64,000 nt of DNA from JANXQG01 sp964615095 (GCA_964615095.1 CAZTPX010000023.1:1-64000); one strand, 5' to 3'; counted from the first letter of the stretch, positions 27,417 through 36,142 are shown. The notes: generated by a model from the sequence alone, not told the origin. Program-made: numbers and translations.

Positions 27417-28259
27417 ATGTCCATGAAAGCAGCGATTCTCTGTGTTCTGGGGTTCAGCTTGTTCCTTTGCGGCTGTTCGGATAGCGGCAAGAAGGCGTTG
27501 GAGGCCGGCGTTTCGGCGAGCAGCGCGGGCGAGTATGAGAAAGCCGTGTCGAGCTTCAGCGAAGCCATCCGCCTCGACTCGCGGAACGCCGACGCCTACT
27601 ACGGGCGAGCCTACGCCTACGGACGAATTGGCGAGCAGGACAAAGCCATTGCCGATTACGACGAGGCCATCCGCTTGGACTCCAAGAACGCCGACGCGCA
27701 TATTGGCCGCGGCATCGCCTACCGGCGAAAGGGTGACCACAAGAAGGCAATGGCCGACTTTGACGAAGCGGTCCGCCTGAACCCCCAGTACGCCAAGCCC
27801 TACCGCACCCGCGGCGACACTTACCGTCGCCTGGGCGAGTATGACAAGTCGATCGCCGACTGCTCCAAGGCCATCGAGTTCGACCCCAAATCTGCCAGGG
27901 CTCATAACATCCGCGGCTCGGCCTACCGGCACAAGGGCGAGTACGACAAGGCTCTCGCCGATTACGCGGAGGCCATCCGCCTGGAGCCTTCGCTAGGCTA
28001 CGCCTATTGTGGCCGGGGCAATGTCTACCAGGAGAAAAGCGAGTACGACAAGGCCATCGCCGACTACAACGAGGCCATCCGACTCAGCCCCAAATTCGGC
28101 AGGGCCTATTACTGCCGGGGCACAACCTACGAGAAAATGGGGGAGAAAGGCAAGGCCGAGGAAGATTTTTCTCAGGCCAAGAAGCTGGGCTACAAGCCGA
28201 AATCGGCACCTGAGAAAGGGACGGGAACAAGTCCGGCCGAGCCATTGCCACGCTCTTGA
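27417..28259 (+). CDS. TPR-repeat lipoprotein
   Basis: 280 residues. The signal peptide ends in a lipobox-like FLCGC (Cys about 19), so it is probably lipid-anchored. Six to seven tetratricopeptide repeats of 34 residues follow (for example AYYGRAYAYGRIGEQDKAIA then DYDEAIRLDSKNAD), nearly uniform and without linkers. It should act as a protein-interaction scaffold in the envelope. A second ATG two codons downstream is possible. It stands alone, diverging from the MocA gene and converging on pncA across a large palindrome. Confidence 0.8.
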   Translation: MSMKAAILCVLGFSLFLCGCSDSGKKALEAGVSASSAGEYEKAVSSFSEAIRLDSRNADAYYGRAYAYGRIGEQDKAIADYDEAIRLDSKNADAHIGRGIAYRRKGDHKKAMADFDEAVRLNPQYAKPYRTRGDTYRRLGEYDKSIADCSKAIEFDPKSARAHNIRGSAYRHKGEYDKALADYAEAIRLEPSLGYAYCGRGNVYQEKSEYDKAIADYNEAIRLSPKFGRAYYCRGTTYEKMGEKGKAEEDFSQAKKLGYKPKSAPEKGTGTSPAEPLPRS

Positions 28260-28260
28260 C

Positions 28261-28380
28261 TATACTGCTCGCGGTTGAGATTGTCGCATTTCATACTAAC
28301 CCGAAGCGTCAGCGAGGTAACGACTTAGGACCTCGCTGACGCTTCGGGTTAGTGTCAGTCGCAACCGCGGGCAGTATATA
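28261..28380. repeat. 120-bp palindrome between convergent genes
   Basis: The core arms ACTAACCCGAAGCGTCAGCG (28295-28317) and complement (28331-28353) are a perfect 23-bp stem. The outer arms, TATACTGCTCGCGGTTGAGA and the complement of GCAACCGCGGGCAGTATATA, extend the palindrome to the full 120 bp. It follows the TPR stop by 2 bp and precedes the pncA stop, so it can serve as a bidirectional terminator. Confidence 0.85.
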
Positions 28381-28390
28381 TTACAAATAG

Positions 28391-28437
28391 GCCGGCCCGG
28401 TAGGGGTCGAACCTACGACCAAGGGATAATGAGTTGT
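28391..28437 (-). pseudogene. 3' half of a tRNA (probably tRNA-Met, CAT) left as a remnant
   Basis: The minus strand reads ACTCATTATCCCTTGGTCG and then a perfect T-arm (GTAGG-TTCGACC-CCTAC, 28400-28416) and CGGGCCG. This matches anticodon loop, variable loop, T-arm and 3' acceptor strand. The 5' half is replaced by the end of pncA, so no cloverleaf can form. Such 3' halves are typical integration-site scars. Confidence 0.55.
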
Positions 28438-28450
28438 CCCACCCTGCAGC

Positions 28451-29059
28451 CTACGGCCTGCTGCCGACACAGTACACTCCGCACTGCTGCATTTGGTAGA
28501 TCGCTTGCTGCACGTCGCCGGCGTGAAGTTCTACGCCGCGGCAGACCTCGGCGAGCAGATAGGTTTCAAAGCCCAATTCGACGGCGTCCAAGGCAGTGAA
28601 CTTGACGCAATAGTCGGTGGCCAGGCCGCAGATGTGAACTTCCCTCACGCCGTGGCCGCGCAGGTATTCGGCTAGGCCCGTTGCGGCGCGGTGGCCGTTG
28701 TCGAAGAAGCCACTATAGCTGTCGATCTGGCGATCTGTGCCTTTGCGGAAGACCTGGGCAATGCGCCTTACACTCAAGTCCGGATGGAACTCCGCGCCGC
28801 GCGTACCCTGGACGCAATGGACCGGCCAAAGGATTTGCGGCAACCCGGCCAGTTCGACTATTTCGCCAGGCTTACGGCCGGGATGGTTGGCGGCAAAACT
28901 GCCGTGGTCGGCAGGGTGCCAGTCCTGGGTGGCCACGACGAGATCATACTGCGGCTGGATGCGGTTGATCGGCGGCACGATCCGGTCTCCTTCCGGCACG
29001 GCTAGGGCGCCGCCGGGGCAGAAGTCGTTTTGAACGTCGACGATGATCAGAGCGGGCAT
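28451..29059 (-). CDS. pncA: Nicotinamidase
   Basis: 202 residues of the cysteine-hydrolase fold. The catalytic triad is Asp in VDVQNDF (about 10), Lys in FRKGTD (about 106) and Cys in GLATDYCVKF (about 151). Metal ligands lie in TQDWHPADHGSF. This is the full PncA pattern and length. It hydrolyses nicotinamide to nicotinate for NAD salvage. It begins 13 bp after the stop of the MocA gene on the same strand, suggesting co-transcription. The 3' end abuts the tRNA remnant; the last residues (VGSRP) may be altered by that junction. Confidence 0.93.
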   Translation of the reverse strand: MPALIIVDVQNDFCPGGALAVPEGDRIVPPINRIQPQYDLVVATQDWHPADHGSFAANHPGRKPGEIVELAGLPQILWPVHCVQGTRGAEFHPDLSVRRIAQVFRKGTDRQIDSYSGFFDNGHRAATGLAEYLRGHGVREVHICGLATDYCVKFTALDAVELGFETYLLAEVCRGVELHAGDVQQAIYQMQQCGVYCVGSRP

Positions 29060-29072
29060 GGCGGAAACGGTC

Positions 29073-30362
29073 TTATTTGCCCGGGTACGGGTGTGCCCAC
29101 GGCCGGCGGTATTCCCGCTTTAGCAGGCTCGCGGCAGCCGGATTGCCGGGGATCTGCCGCGCGGCGGCGTCCCAGCGCACAGGCGACATGGTCTCGTAGG
29201 CGATCATGGCAAGCTGCACGGTGGCGGTCGAACGAAAGGCGTCGTCCGCTGAACAAGTCGGCTGCCGCCGCGTGCGGACCGCGCTAATAAAATCTTTCAT
29301 GTGGGCAACGCCCATGTCGCGGTCGGCCTTGAACTCCTGACGATCCTTGGATTTCCCGCGCGGAATCACCGTCCAACCCGAATCGCTGACGAAGATAGTC
29401 GCCTTCTCGCCGAAGAAGAAGATGCCGTTGTTGGTTTCGCTCTGGTACTCTTCAGCGCCCCAGATGCGATGCCGCCAGACGATCGGCAGGCGATCGAACT
29501 CGAAATGCACGGTCAGCGTGTCGGGCGTCGTAATCCGGCCTTGGAGTTCGTAAGTTCCGCCAGCCGCGGTGACCGCACGCGGCATAGGCAAGTCGAGGAT
29601 CTTGCGGCAGAAGTCGATCCAATGGATGCCCCAATCGACCAGGTGGCCATGCCCGCTCGTGCGTTCCAGCCGCCAGTTTACGTGGCCGACCTGCGGGCTA
29701 TACGGGATCTTCGGTCCCGGACCGCACCACAGGTCCCAATCGAGCGCAGCAGGCGGGTCCTGCGGGTGAGGATCTTTCAGGCCGGCCGTGTAGTGAATCT
29801 GGGCGTCGACCTGGACGATCTTGCCCGCCGCGCCGGAGTCGATCAACCGCTTGACTTCGGCAAAGGCCTTACTCTGGCGGCGCTGGAAACCAATCTGTAC
29901 GACGCGTCCGTGCCGGGCGGCGGCCTCGACCATGGCTTGGCCTTCGCGAATGTCGTAGGCCAGCGGTTTCTCGCAATAGACGTCCAATCCGCGCTGCAGG
30001 GCGGCGATGAACTGCAAGGCGTGCCAGTGTGGCGGAGTGGCAATAATCACGGCATCGAGTCCCTTGAGGTCGAGCAACTCCTCGTACATCTTCAAGGCTT
30101 GCGGCCGCTTGCCTTGCAGCTTTTCCAACTCGTCGGCGCTCTGTTTCAGGTGGTCGCTGTCCACGTCGCACACGGCCGCGATCTCGACGCTGTCGGCCTT
30201 CAACGCCGCCCGCGCATCGGCCATGCCGTAGCCACCCGCGCCGATGACGCCGAGACGGAGGGTACGATTTTCGGCCGCGCCGTAGACGGACCGGCCCAGG
30301 GCGACCGAGGCGGCTGCCGCTGCCGTGCTGCCCAGGAATTGTCGCCGCGAGGTAGTAGACAT
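29073..30362 (-). CDS. Gfo/Idh/MocA family oxidoreductase, Tat-exported (second)
   Basis: 429 residues from the ATG with AGGAGA upstream. The leader SRRQFLGSTAAAAASVALGR is a twin-arginine signal. The NAD-binding motif is LGVIGAGGYGMAD, and CEKPLAYDIREGQAMVEAA carries the family EKP signature. The C-terminal domain has NWRLERTSGHGHLVDWGIHW. This belongs to a different subgroup from the homologue at 25719-27053. It precedes pncA by 13 bp. Likely a periplasmic sugar or inositol oxidoreductase; substrate unknown. Confidence 0.88.
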   Translation of the reverse strand: MSTTSRRQFLGSTAAAAASVALGRSVYGAAENRTLRLGVIGAGGYGMADARAALKADSVEIAAVCDVDSDHLKQSADELEKLQGKRPQALKMYEELLDLKGLDAVIIATPPHWHALQFIAALQRGLDVYCEKPLAYDIREGQAMVEAAARHGRVVQIGFQRRQSKAFAEVKRLIDSGAAGKIVQVDAQIHYTAGLKDPHPQDPPAALDWDLWCGPGPKIPYSPQVGHVNWRLERTSGHGHLVDWGIHWIDFCRKILDLPMPRAVTAAGGTYELQGRITTPDTLTVHFEFDRLPIVWRHRIWGAEEYQSETNNGIFFFGEKATIFVSDSGWTVIPRGKSKDRQEFKADRDMGVAHMKDFISAVRTRRQPTCSADDAFRSTATVQLAMIAYETMSPVRWDAAARQIPGNPAAASLLKREYRRPWAHPYPGK

Positions 30363-30733
30363 GGGGTTCTCCTTGCTGTAAAGTAGCCGAAGGGCACGAT
30401 GCGTAACATGGTCGGTACGTCCAACCACGGTGGGATTGGCCTCATCTGTCGGCTGCGCAAATGTGCCCGTCACGCTCCGTGTGACGGCATCTCCATCACG
30501 CGGAGGGGGGGGTAAGGTGAAAGTTCAGGAATTTGGATTGGCCTGGCGCAAGTATAAGACTTTACAACGACCCAAGTAAAGCCCTGCCCTTTGAAATAAT
30601 ATTTCCGGCGGCACAATTTTTTGTCGCTTTTTCACTTCGGCCCCTGCTGGGCCTCGTTGATATACTAATCATTCAGTAAGCTACATCCGTTTCAATTCGT
30701 GCGAAAACAACACGATTAAGGTAGGAGTGGCCA
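30363..30733. other. Intergenic region, divergent promoters expected
   Basis: 371 bp between the divergent MocA and EEP genes with no gene. The right-hand part is markedly AT-richer (around 30580-30730) and contains TTGATATACTAATCATTC, but no confident -35/-10 pair. Confidence 0.4.
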
Positions 30734-31564
30734 ATGGCGGCCTTTTTGCTTTGGAACACAGGACGCAAGAACCGTGACGGACTTGTTCAGAACTTGGTGC
30801 GCGAGCACAAGATTGATTTTGTGCTGCTCGTAGAGTACTATCCATCAACGATTGGCAGCACGCTATCAACGCTCTTGATAAATGACGGGCTCGTAAGGCG
30901 AAATACTTCCGAGCGGTTCGGGGTGTTCAGTCGACCTGCCTACGGAATGAATAGCGTGGCTGTGACGAGTTTAGGGGATCGGGTAGAAATATGGAACTGG
31001 AATCCGGTTCCGAATATCGCGGCGAGGTTCGCCCTTGTTCACGGGTTGGACAGAATGAACAACAATGATGGAACAAGGCGGGTTTTTTTCCGCCGCATTG
31101 CTGATGCCGTCAGAGCGCAAGAAACCAATTCGCACCGACGGTCTATGATTGTTGGCGATTTTAATGCCCATCCCCTTGAATCCGCGGTCCTTTCATCGGA
31201 TGGGCTTCATGCAATTGGTGTTCAACAGGTAAAAACCGCTACGCATAGACTCGTGCGCTGGGGCGACGAAGAAGAGGATTTCTTCTACAATCCGATGTGG
31301 CGTAAGTACGGGCATGTCACGTCGAGGGAAGCGGGAATGGCAACTCACTATTGGCAAAACAACCAGGCCGGAGAATTGTTTTGGCATATGCTCGATCAGG
31401 TTGTGATTCGCCCCGAAGAAAGCGGAAGCTTTCCTGAAGATCAGTTGACGATCGTCTCAAGCGTTGGAAGTGTGACGTTGTTAGCGCCGGACGGAACACC
31501 CGATGTTACCGTCGGCTCGGATCATTTGCCCGTTGTCTTTCATTGGAATGTTGAAGGGGTGTAG
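30734..31564 (+). CDS. Endonuclease/exonuclease/phosphatase (EEP) family protein
   Basis: 276 residues, AGGAG 6 nt before the ATG. EEP-fold motifs appear in order: FLLWNTGRKNRD (Asn of the first strand), FVLLVEYYP (metal-binding Glu), MIVGDFNAHPLES (G-D-x-N) and SDHLPVVF (SDH). These are the phosphodiesterase/nuclease active-site residues, so a DNase, RNase or phosphatase activity is expected. No signal peptide, so probably cytoplasmic. GC is about 48%, well below the neighbours. The next gene starts 1 nt after the stop. The pair looks horizontally acquired. Confidence 0.8.
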   Translation: MAAFLLWNTGRKNRDGLVQNLVREHKIDFVLLVEYYPSTIGSTLSTLLINDGLVRRNTSERFGVFSRPAYGMNSVAVTSLGDRVEIWNWNPVPNIAARFALVHGLDRMNNNDGTRRVFFRRIADAVRAQETNSHRRSMIVGDFNAHPLESAVLSSDGLHAIGVQQVKTATHRLVRWGDEEEDFFYNPMWRKYGHVTSREAGMATHYWQNNQAGELFWHMLDQVVIRPEESGSFPEDQLTIVSSVGSVTLLAPDGTPDVTVGSDHLPVVFHWNVEGV

Positions 31565-31565
31565 T

Positions 31566-31964
31566 ATGAGCCAGCAGATTCTTTGGCCGCCAATCGGTCA
31601 GCAACCTCCGAAAACCATGGCGGAAATGCTATATGATGCCGCCGTAGGATTGGCGGAGATTAGCAAAAACAAACTGGATTTTTATGTGGACGCGGTAGGT
31701 GTTGCGCCGGATACGTTTGGTCCCGTGACGAAGATTAGATACAACTGCTATATCAGGGTCGTTAACAAGTCCTATTTGCACCTGCTGTTTCAAGTGACGA
31801 CACCTTCAAGCAGTCCTTTTGACGCGGAGATTGGCACTCCGGAGGGTGACAAAATCGCCCCCGCCAAGAATGAAGCGGAGCTAAGACAAGCAATGTTCAC
31901 GATTCTTCAGCGGCCTCAAACTACAGAAATAATCAATTACCTGCTTCGAGTGGCCACTCCCTAA
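31566..31964 (+). CDS. Small protein of unknown function paired with the EEP nuclease
   Basis: 132 residues starting 1 nt after the EEP stop codon. No signal peptide or membrane segment. I do not recognise the family. The sequence (QQILWPPIGQQPPKTMAEML... then FYVDAVGVAPD, KIRYNCYIRVVNKSYLHLLF) suggests a small alpha/beta fold. It shares the low GC of the nuclease gene and is followed 22 bp later by the high-GC transglutaminase gene. It could be an immunity, adaptor or regulatory partner; this is inference from pairing only. Confidence 0.65.
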   Translation: MSQQILWPPIGQQPPKTMAEMLYDAAVGLAEISKNKLDFYVDAVGVAPDTFGPVTKIRYNCYIRVVNKSYLHLLFQVTTPSSSPFDAEIGTPEGDKIAPAKNEAELRQAMFTILQRPQTTEIINYLLRVATP

Positions 31965-31986
31965 CCGCCAACGGGGAGGTCTATCC

Positions 31987-33120
31987 ATGGATCGTCGTCG
32001 TTTTCTTCAACTTGGTCTTGGGGCCGCCGTTTGCGGCGGAATAGAGTCGCTGGGCAGCGAGCGCTACGATCTCGAATCGGAGGCGATGCCCACGCCGCCG
32101 GCCTTCAGCGTGGTCCCCGTCGTGGGCGACGGAAAATTCATCTGGACCAAGCCCCCGCAAGGCGAGACCGGCTACCTCGAACCCCGCCCGTACACATTGA
32201 ACGTCAGCATCGAGTTGACAAGCCAGGGCAACGGCACGCAGATCAAGGCCACTACGCCCCTGCCGGTCGATTGCCCCGAGCAGAAACTCGAAGGCGGACA
32301 GGTGCAAACGCAGGGCTGCGAGGCCGAGGTCCGCGACCTGGGCGAGTATGCCCGGCAACTGTACCTGTACGCCCCGCAAATCACGCAGGGACAAACGATC
32401 TCCGCCAAGGTCAGCTACAAGGCGACAATCCGTAAGCAGTACCACAACTACCAGCGCGACCAGTTCCCGCAGAAACAAACTATCCCCGCCGACGTGGGCA
32501 AGCTGTATCTGGGCGAAAGCCCGGGTATTCAGACGCGGAGCAAGGAGGTCCACGATCTGCTGGGCACCTTGCGGGGTGACTTGAAGCATCCCTGGGACCT
32601 GGCACGGAAATTTGCTGAGTGGATCCCGCGCAACATCCGGCCGCTGATCGGCCCCTATACGGGCGTGATCACGGCCCTGGAAAAACACCAGGGCGATTGT
32701 GCGGAGATGTCGGCGGTGTTCGTGGCCCTCTGCCGCGCGGCGGGAATTCCGGCCCGGCTAGTATGGGTGCCCAACCACAACTGGTCGGAAATGTACCTGG
32801 CCGACAACCACGGCAAGGGGCACTGGATTCCGGTCCACACCGCCTGCTACTTCTGGTTTGGCTGGACCGGCGCCCACGAGTTGGTGATCCAGAAGGGCGA
32901 TCGCTTGCACATGCCCGACCGCGGCAACCGCTTGTTCCGCTTGCAGGAGGATTGGATGCAGTGGGGCGGTCATAAGCCAACCGTCCGTTACCTGGCCGAT
33001 CTGACGCCGCAGCCCGCCAAGACGGGCGAGGACCCCGGTCCGGGCGCGCGGCGGAAGGACAAAACGGGCGAGTGGAAGCTCGTGGGCAATCATCCGCTGG
33101 ATCCGTACATGCGGCGCTAG
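31987..33120 (+). CDS. Tat-exported transglutaminase-like protein
   Basis: 377 residues, GGAGG before the ATG. The leader MDRRRFLQLGLGAAVCGG is a twin-arginine signal. A beta-rich N-terminal domain (about 60-165) is followed by the transglutaminase/protease-like core with the Cys in HQGDCAEMSAVFVALCRAAG and the His in WVPNHNWSEMYL. An Asp third residue is less clear. Such domains act as cysteine proteases or amidases on envelope substrates. The gene is co-directional with the EEP pair but differs in GC, so a functional link is doubtful. Confidence 0.82.
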   Translation: MDRRRFLQLGLGAAVCGGIESLGSERYDLESEAMPTPPAFSVVPVVGDGKFIWTKPPQGETGYLEPRPYTLNVSIELTSQGNGTQIKATTPLPVDCPEQKLEGGQVQTQGCEAEVRDLGEYARQLYLYAPQITQGQTISAKVSYKATIRKQYHNYQRDQFPQKQTIPADVGKLYLGESPGIQTRSKEVHDLLGTLRGDLKHPWDLARKFAEWIPRNIRPLIGPYTGVITALEKHQGDCAEMSAVFVALCRAAGIPARLVWVPNHNWSEMYLADNHGKGHWIPVHTACYFWFGWTGAHELVIQKGDRLHMPDRGNRLFRLQEDWMQWGGHKPTVRYLADLTPQPAKTGEDPGPGARRKDKTGEWKLVGNHPLDPYMRR

Positions 33121-33253
33121 GGTTGTGGATCTTTCGCAAGAGGAGTGCATGCCCCCTGCCAAGCTGCAGGGGTCGTCATCTTCATTCCGCTAGCCCGACG
33201 CGGGCAGCGTGCGCGGCATGGTCGGCGAGCGTCCCTCGCTTGCCCAGCGGGCT

Positions 33254-35098
33254 TCAAGGGCCTTTCCCGCGGGTTCGAAGTTCATGCATTTCCCCGCCGA
33301 TTTCTCGGCTGGCGGCAATCATCTCCGCATAGGGCGTGTCGCAGACGTCGACAAAACCGATCTGGTAGTTCTCGCCGTCGCCGCGACCCGTGACCGCCTC
33401 GTCGCCAAACTGAAACCAATGCACACCGACAATCTGCGGATGCCCAATCGCGCTGTGGAGGTAGCGGCGATAGGCATCGGCCCGGTCTTTTTGACTGGCT
33501 GTCGCCACCAGGCCGGTATGAAACATGCCGCGATCCAGCGCTCCGAAATGGAACTCGCCGATGATGATCGGGCGGTCAACGCCCTCGGGCAGCCGCAAAT
33601 CGGCAACGCTCTTCTGATAACGATTGAAACTGACCACGTCGCAGAACTTGCCTGCGGCGCGGACCGCGCGGTCGTTGACCCAGGCGAAACGGCAGCCCAT
33701 GTAAAGCGCGCGGGGGGCCGATCGCTTGACCTCGTCGCGGCAGGTGCGAAAGTATTGCTCGGCAGTCTTGCTGGCGAAGGCGGCCAAATCCGTGTAGGCA
33801 CGCTTGACACTGGGCACGGTGCGACTGTCGCGCAGCGCTTCCCAGGAGGCATAGTGCGTGCCCCAGGCCGCGTTAAGCGCCTCGATCGAACCGTACTTTG
33901 CCCGCAGATCCGCAAGAAACACCTGTTTGGCCGGCTGATCGGCGGGCGAAGCCAACGCGGCTGTGGCCAGCGACAACTCGTCGCCCCAACTCAATTCGTT
34001 GTCGACAAAGTAGCCCAGGCACCAGGGGTCGTTGGCCGACACGGCCTGGTGCCGCTGGGCGGCGGCCCGAATGCTGGCGGCAAAGCCGGGGTCAAAAACG
34101 TCGGCAAATTTGCCCCAATATCCTTGGCTGCCCGCCAGGGTCCGGCCGCTGCTGCCGATCGTGACCACATAGGGCGTTTTCCGCATCTGGTAGATCGAGG
34201 CGTCCGACCAGTTGCCGATCGTGTTCAGGCCCCAGCTTCGCAGCCGCCGTTGCAGCACCTCGGGGAACTGCCGCCCCCAATCCTCACCGTACTTCCGCCG
34301 CAGGTTCACGGCGGTAAAATCGAAGGTTTCGTAGCTCTTGCCTTCATAATAGTTGTGCGGCCCCCAGTCGCCGCGGCCGTAGAACTTGCCGTCAGGCGAA
34401 TCCTTGGCGGGCAAGCGGGCAAACCACTGCCGGCGGTCCGTAATCGGCGTTGTGGACCAGCTCATATCGACGCAGTCGATGCCCTGCGACCAGAATAGCC
34501 GGCCCTCCGGATCGACTAGCCACCACTTGCCGTCGTGCTTCTCGGCGCGGAAGCGGCCTGTGGCCGCCAGTTGCGGTCCGGCTTTCCAGCCGCCGTACGT
34601 GTCCCAGTCCGCTGGCCCGGGATGCCGCGTCAAGTCGTCGGCCTCGGCGTTCTTCTTATCTGCCAGTTCGCGCGCGCCGTGCGTCTTGCCCGGCCAGTCG
34701 GCGTGTCGGTACTGCCCGAACTCGTCGATCAAGGGAAAGAACTGCGCCTCGGTCATGCCCGGGGGAATCGCCGGAAACCCTCGCATGCCGAAGAGTTTCG
34801 CCTGCCACAACTGCGGCACGGAATTGGTCTGCGGCGGATCGTTGCCCCATGCTCCGTGGACCGGAAGCAGGAGGCAGCCCAGCAGAATTGCAAGCAACCG
34901 AATTTCGAGACGACACGATCGGGTCTCGGCAGAAGTGCGGCAACATCTCTGTAGGGAACGGCCTCCGTACCGTTCCGCCCAGTTTGGAGCGGCACGGAGG
35001 CCGTTCCCTACAGAACCGCGCCGCCAGAACGTTACCCAGCTTTGAACCAGGCCAGAAATACTGCATGCAGTGGCGTGGAGGATGCGAGCAAGCGACAT
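33254..35098 (-). CDS. Secreted glycoside hydrolase, GH50 (beta-agarase)-like
   Basis: 614 residues. The catalytic part (from about 150) begins KWWLVDPEGRLFWSQGIDC, typical of the agarase/GH50 and related clan-A group. Acid/base candidate Glu is in GYFVDNELSWGDE and nucleophile candidate Glu in PIIIGEFHFGALD. DTYGGWKAGPQLAATGRF precedes the barrel. The N-terminus is odd: a palindromic repeat (34948-35014) lies in frame between the initiating Met (GGAG 9 nt upstream) and the apparent signal-peptide core RLLAILLGCLLLPVHG. Translation might instead start at an internal TTG. The substrate is uncertain: agarose, porphyran or other galactans. Confidence 0.72.
   Translation of the reverse strand: MSLARILHATACSISGLVQSWVTFWRRGSVGNGLRAAPNWAERYGGRSLQRCCRTSAETRSCRLEIRLLAILLGCLLLPVHGAWGNDPPQTNSVPQLWQAKLFGMRGFPAIPPGMTEAQFFPLIDEFGQYRHADWPGKTHGARELADKKNAEADDLTRHPGPADWDTYGGWKAGPQLAATGRFRAEKHDGKWWLVDPEGRLFWSQGIDCVDMSWSTTPITDRRQWFARLPAKDSPDGKFYGRGDWGPHNYYEGKSYETFDFTAVNLRRKYGEDWGRQFPEVLQRRLRSWGLNTIGNWSDASIYQMRKTPYVVTIGSSGRTLAGSQGYWGKFADVFDPGFAASIRAAAQRHQAVSANDPWCLGYFVDNELSWGDELSLATAALASPADQPAKQVFLADLRAKYGSIEALNAAWGTHYASWEALRDSRTVPSVKRAYTDLAAFASKTAEQYFRTCRDEVKRSAPRALYMGCRFAWVNDRAVRAAGKFCDVVSFNRYQKSVADLRLPEGVDRPIIIGEFHFGALDRGMFHTGLVATASQKDRADAYRRYLHSAIGHPQIVGVHWFQFGDEAVTGRGDGENYQIGFVDVCDTPYAEMIAASREIGGEMHELRTRGKGP
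34948..35014. repeat. Palindromic repeat, CTGTAGGGAACG family, copy 2, inside a gene
   Basis: Arms TCTGTAGGGAACGGCCTCCG and complement. It is embedded in the 5' end of the GH50-like gene, adding about 22 codons in frame (residues about 28-50). Confidence 0.85.
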
Positions 35099-35278
35099 GA
35101 TTCAATACTCCAGAATACGTGATAGATAGGCAAGGAAGGCGATTGAGGGGCTTTGCTGGGACTTGTTTTCCCCAGCATAGCACATCGCTTGCCGATTTCA
35201 AGCAGCCATATCGCATTGACACGCCTGGCCGGCGTAGGCATAATCCCCACTGCTTCTCTCGATATTCTCCTGTAGGGT

Positions 35279-36142
35279 TTGCCCTTGTCCGCCAACTGCA
35301 AACTCGTGTTGTTCCTGTTTATTGCCACGGTCGCCCCACTTCCGGCCGCGCTAGGGCAAACTGCGCCCGTACAGCCAGCGTCGGCCGATTGCTCCGCGGC
35401 ACCGGCCGAACCAGAGTCGTGCGGTCCCGGTTGTTCGGATTCGTGCGGCGAGGAACCTCAGTCCGGTTGGCAATGCGGCCGGCGTCTACGCTCTTTGCTG
35501 GACGGCTTAGAGATCGACTGCGGGCCCGCGCCGTGGGCCAATTGGAACGAGCGCCCCTTGAGTATCGGCTGCTTTGCCGGGATGATCAACGGCGGGCCGC
35601 TGATCACCGACTGGGTGGGGACCTCGACCGGTTTTGACGGTGGTTGGCGGTTGGGCTGGGACTTCGACCCGAGTTTTGGGATCGAATCGCGAATGGCTTT
35701 TGCCTCGCCGAAACTCTACGACAGCTACAACTCCTTGCTGGCCTTGTATGCGCTCGATAAGACGAACGGCACGCCCTTCGCCAATCCGGGCCGCAGCGCC
35801 GAACTCTTTCAGTGGGATGTCGACATCCTTTTTTATCCCTGCGGCGAGACCCGCTTGCGGCCCTACTTTCTCACCGGCATGGGCGTGACGAACATTTACT
35901 TCACCGACTGTCTGGGTCAGACCACGGAAACCACGTGCCTTTCCTTGCCTCTGGGGATGGGCCTGAAATACCTCTGCACCGAACGGCTGGACGTGCGATT
36001 AGACCTTTTGGACGACATCGCCATAAGCAGCAATCGCCTGCAAACGCAACAGAATCTCTCATTAACGGCCGGCGTGGAGGTTCGCTTCGGCGGCAGCCGC
36101 AAGGTCTACTGGCCTTGGGATCTGGGCCGAGAGTTCTGGTAA
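35279..36142 (+). CDS. Outer-membrane beta-barrel-like protein
   Basis: 287 residues from a TTG codon with GTAGGG just upstream; no ATG fits. A signal peptide (to about residue 26, ALGQT) is followed by a Cys-rich stretch (CGPGCSDSCGEE). Then come alternating amphipathic strands with aromatic ends: GWRLGWDFDPSFGIESRMAF, LFQWDVDILFYPC, LRPYFLTGMGVTNIYF. The protein ends in Trp (DLGREFW), as outer-membrane barrels end in an aromatic residue. This is the OmpA/OprF-like barrel pattern frequent in planctomycetes. Its last 37 bp overlap the end of the convergent phosphotransacylase gene. Confidence 0.7.
   Translation: MPLSANCKLVLFLFIATVAPLPAALGQTAPVQPASADCSAAPAEPESCGPGCSDSCGEEPQSGWQCGRRLRSLLDGLEIDCGPAPWANWNERPLSIGCFAGMINGGPLITDWVGTSTGFDGGWRLGWDFDPSFGIESRMAFASPKLYDSYNSLLALYALDKTNGTPFANPGRSAELFQWDVDILFYPCGETRLRPYFLTGMGVTNIYFTDCLGQTTETTCLSLPLGMGLKYLCTERLDVRLDLLDDIAISSNRLQTQQNLSLTAGVEVRFGGSRKVYWPWDLGREFW

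Noticed and set aside
28391..28470. A full tRNA gene on the minus strand.
   Set aside because: Only the T-arm, 3' acceptor strand and part of the anticodon arm are present; the 5' half is pncA coding sequence.
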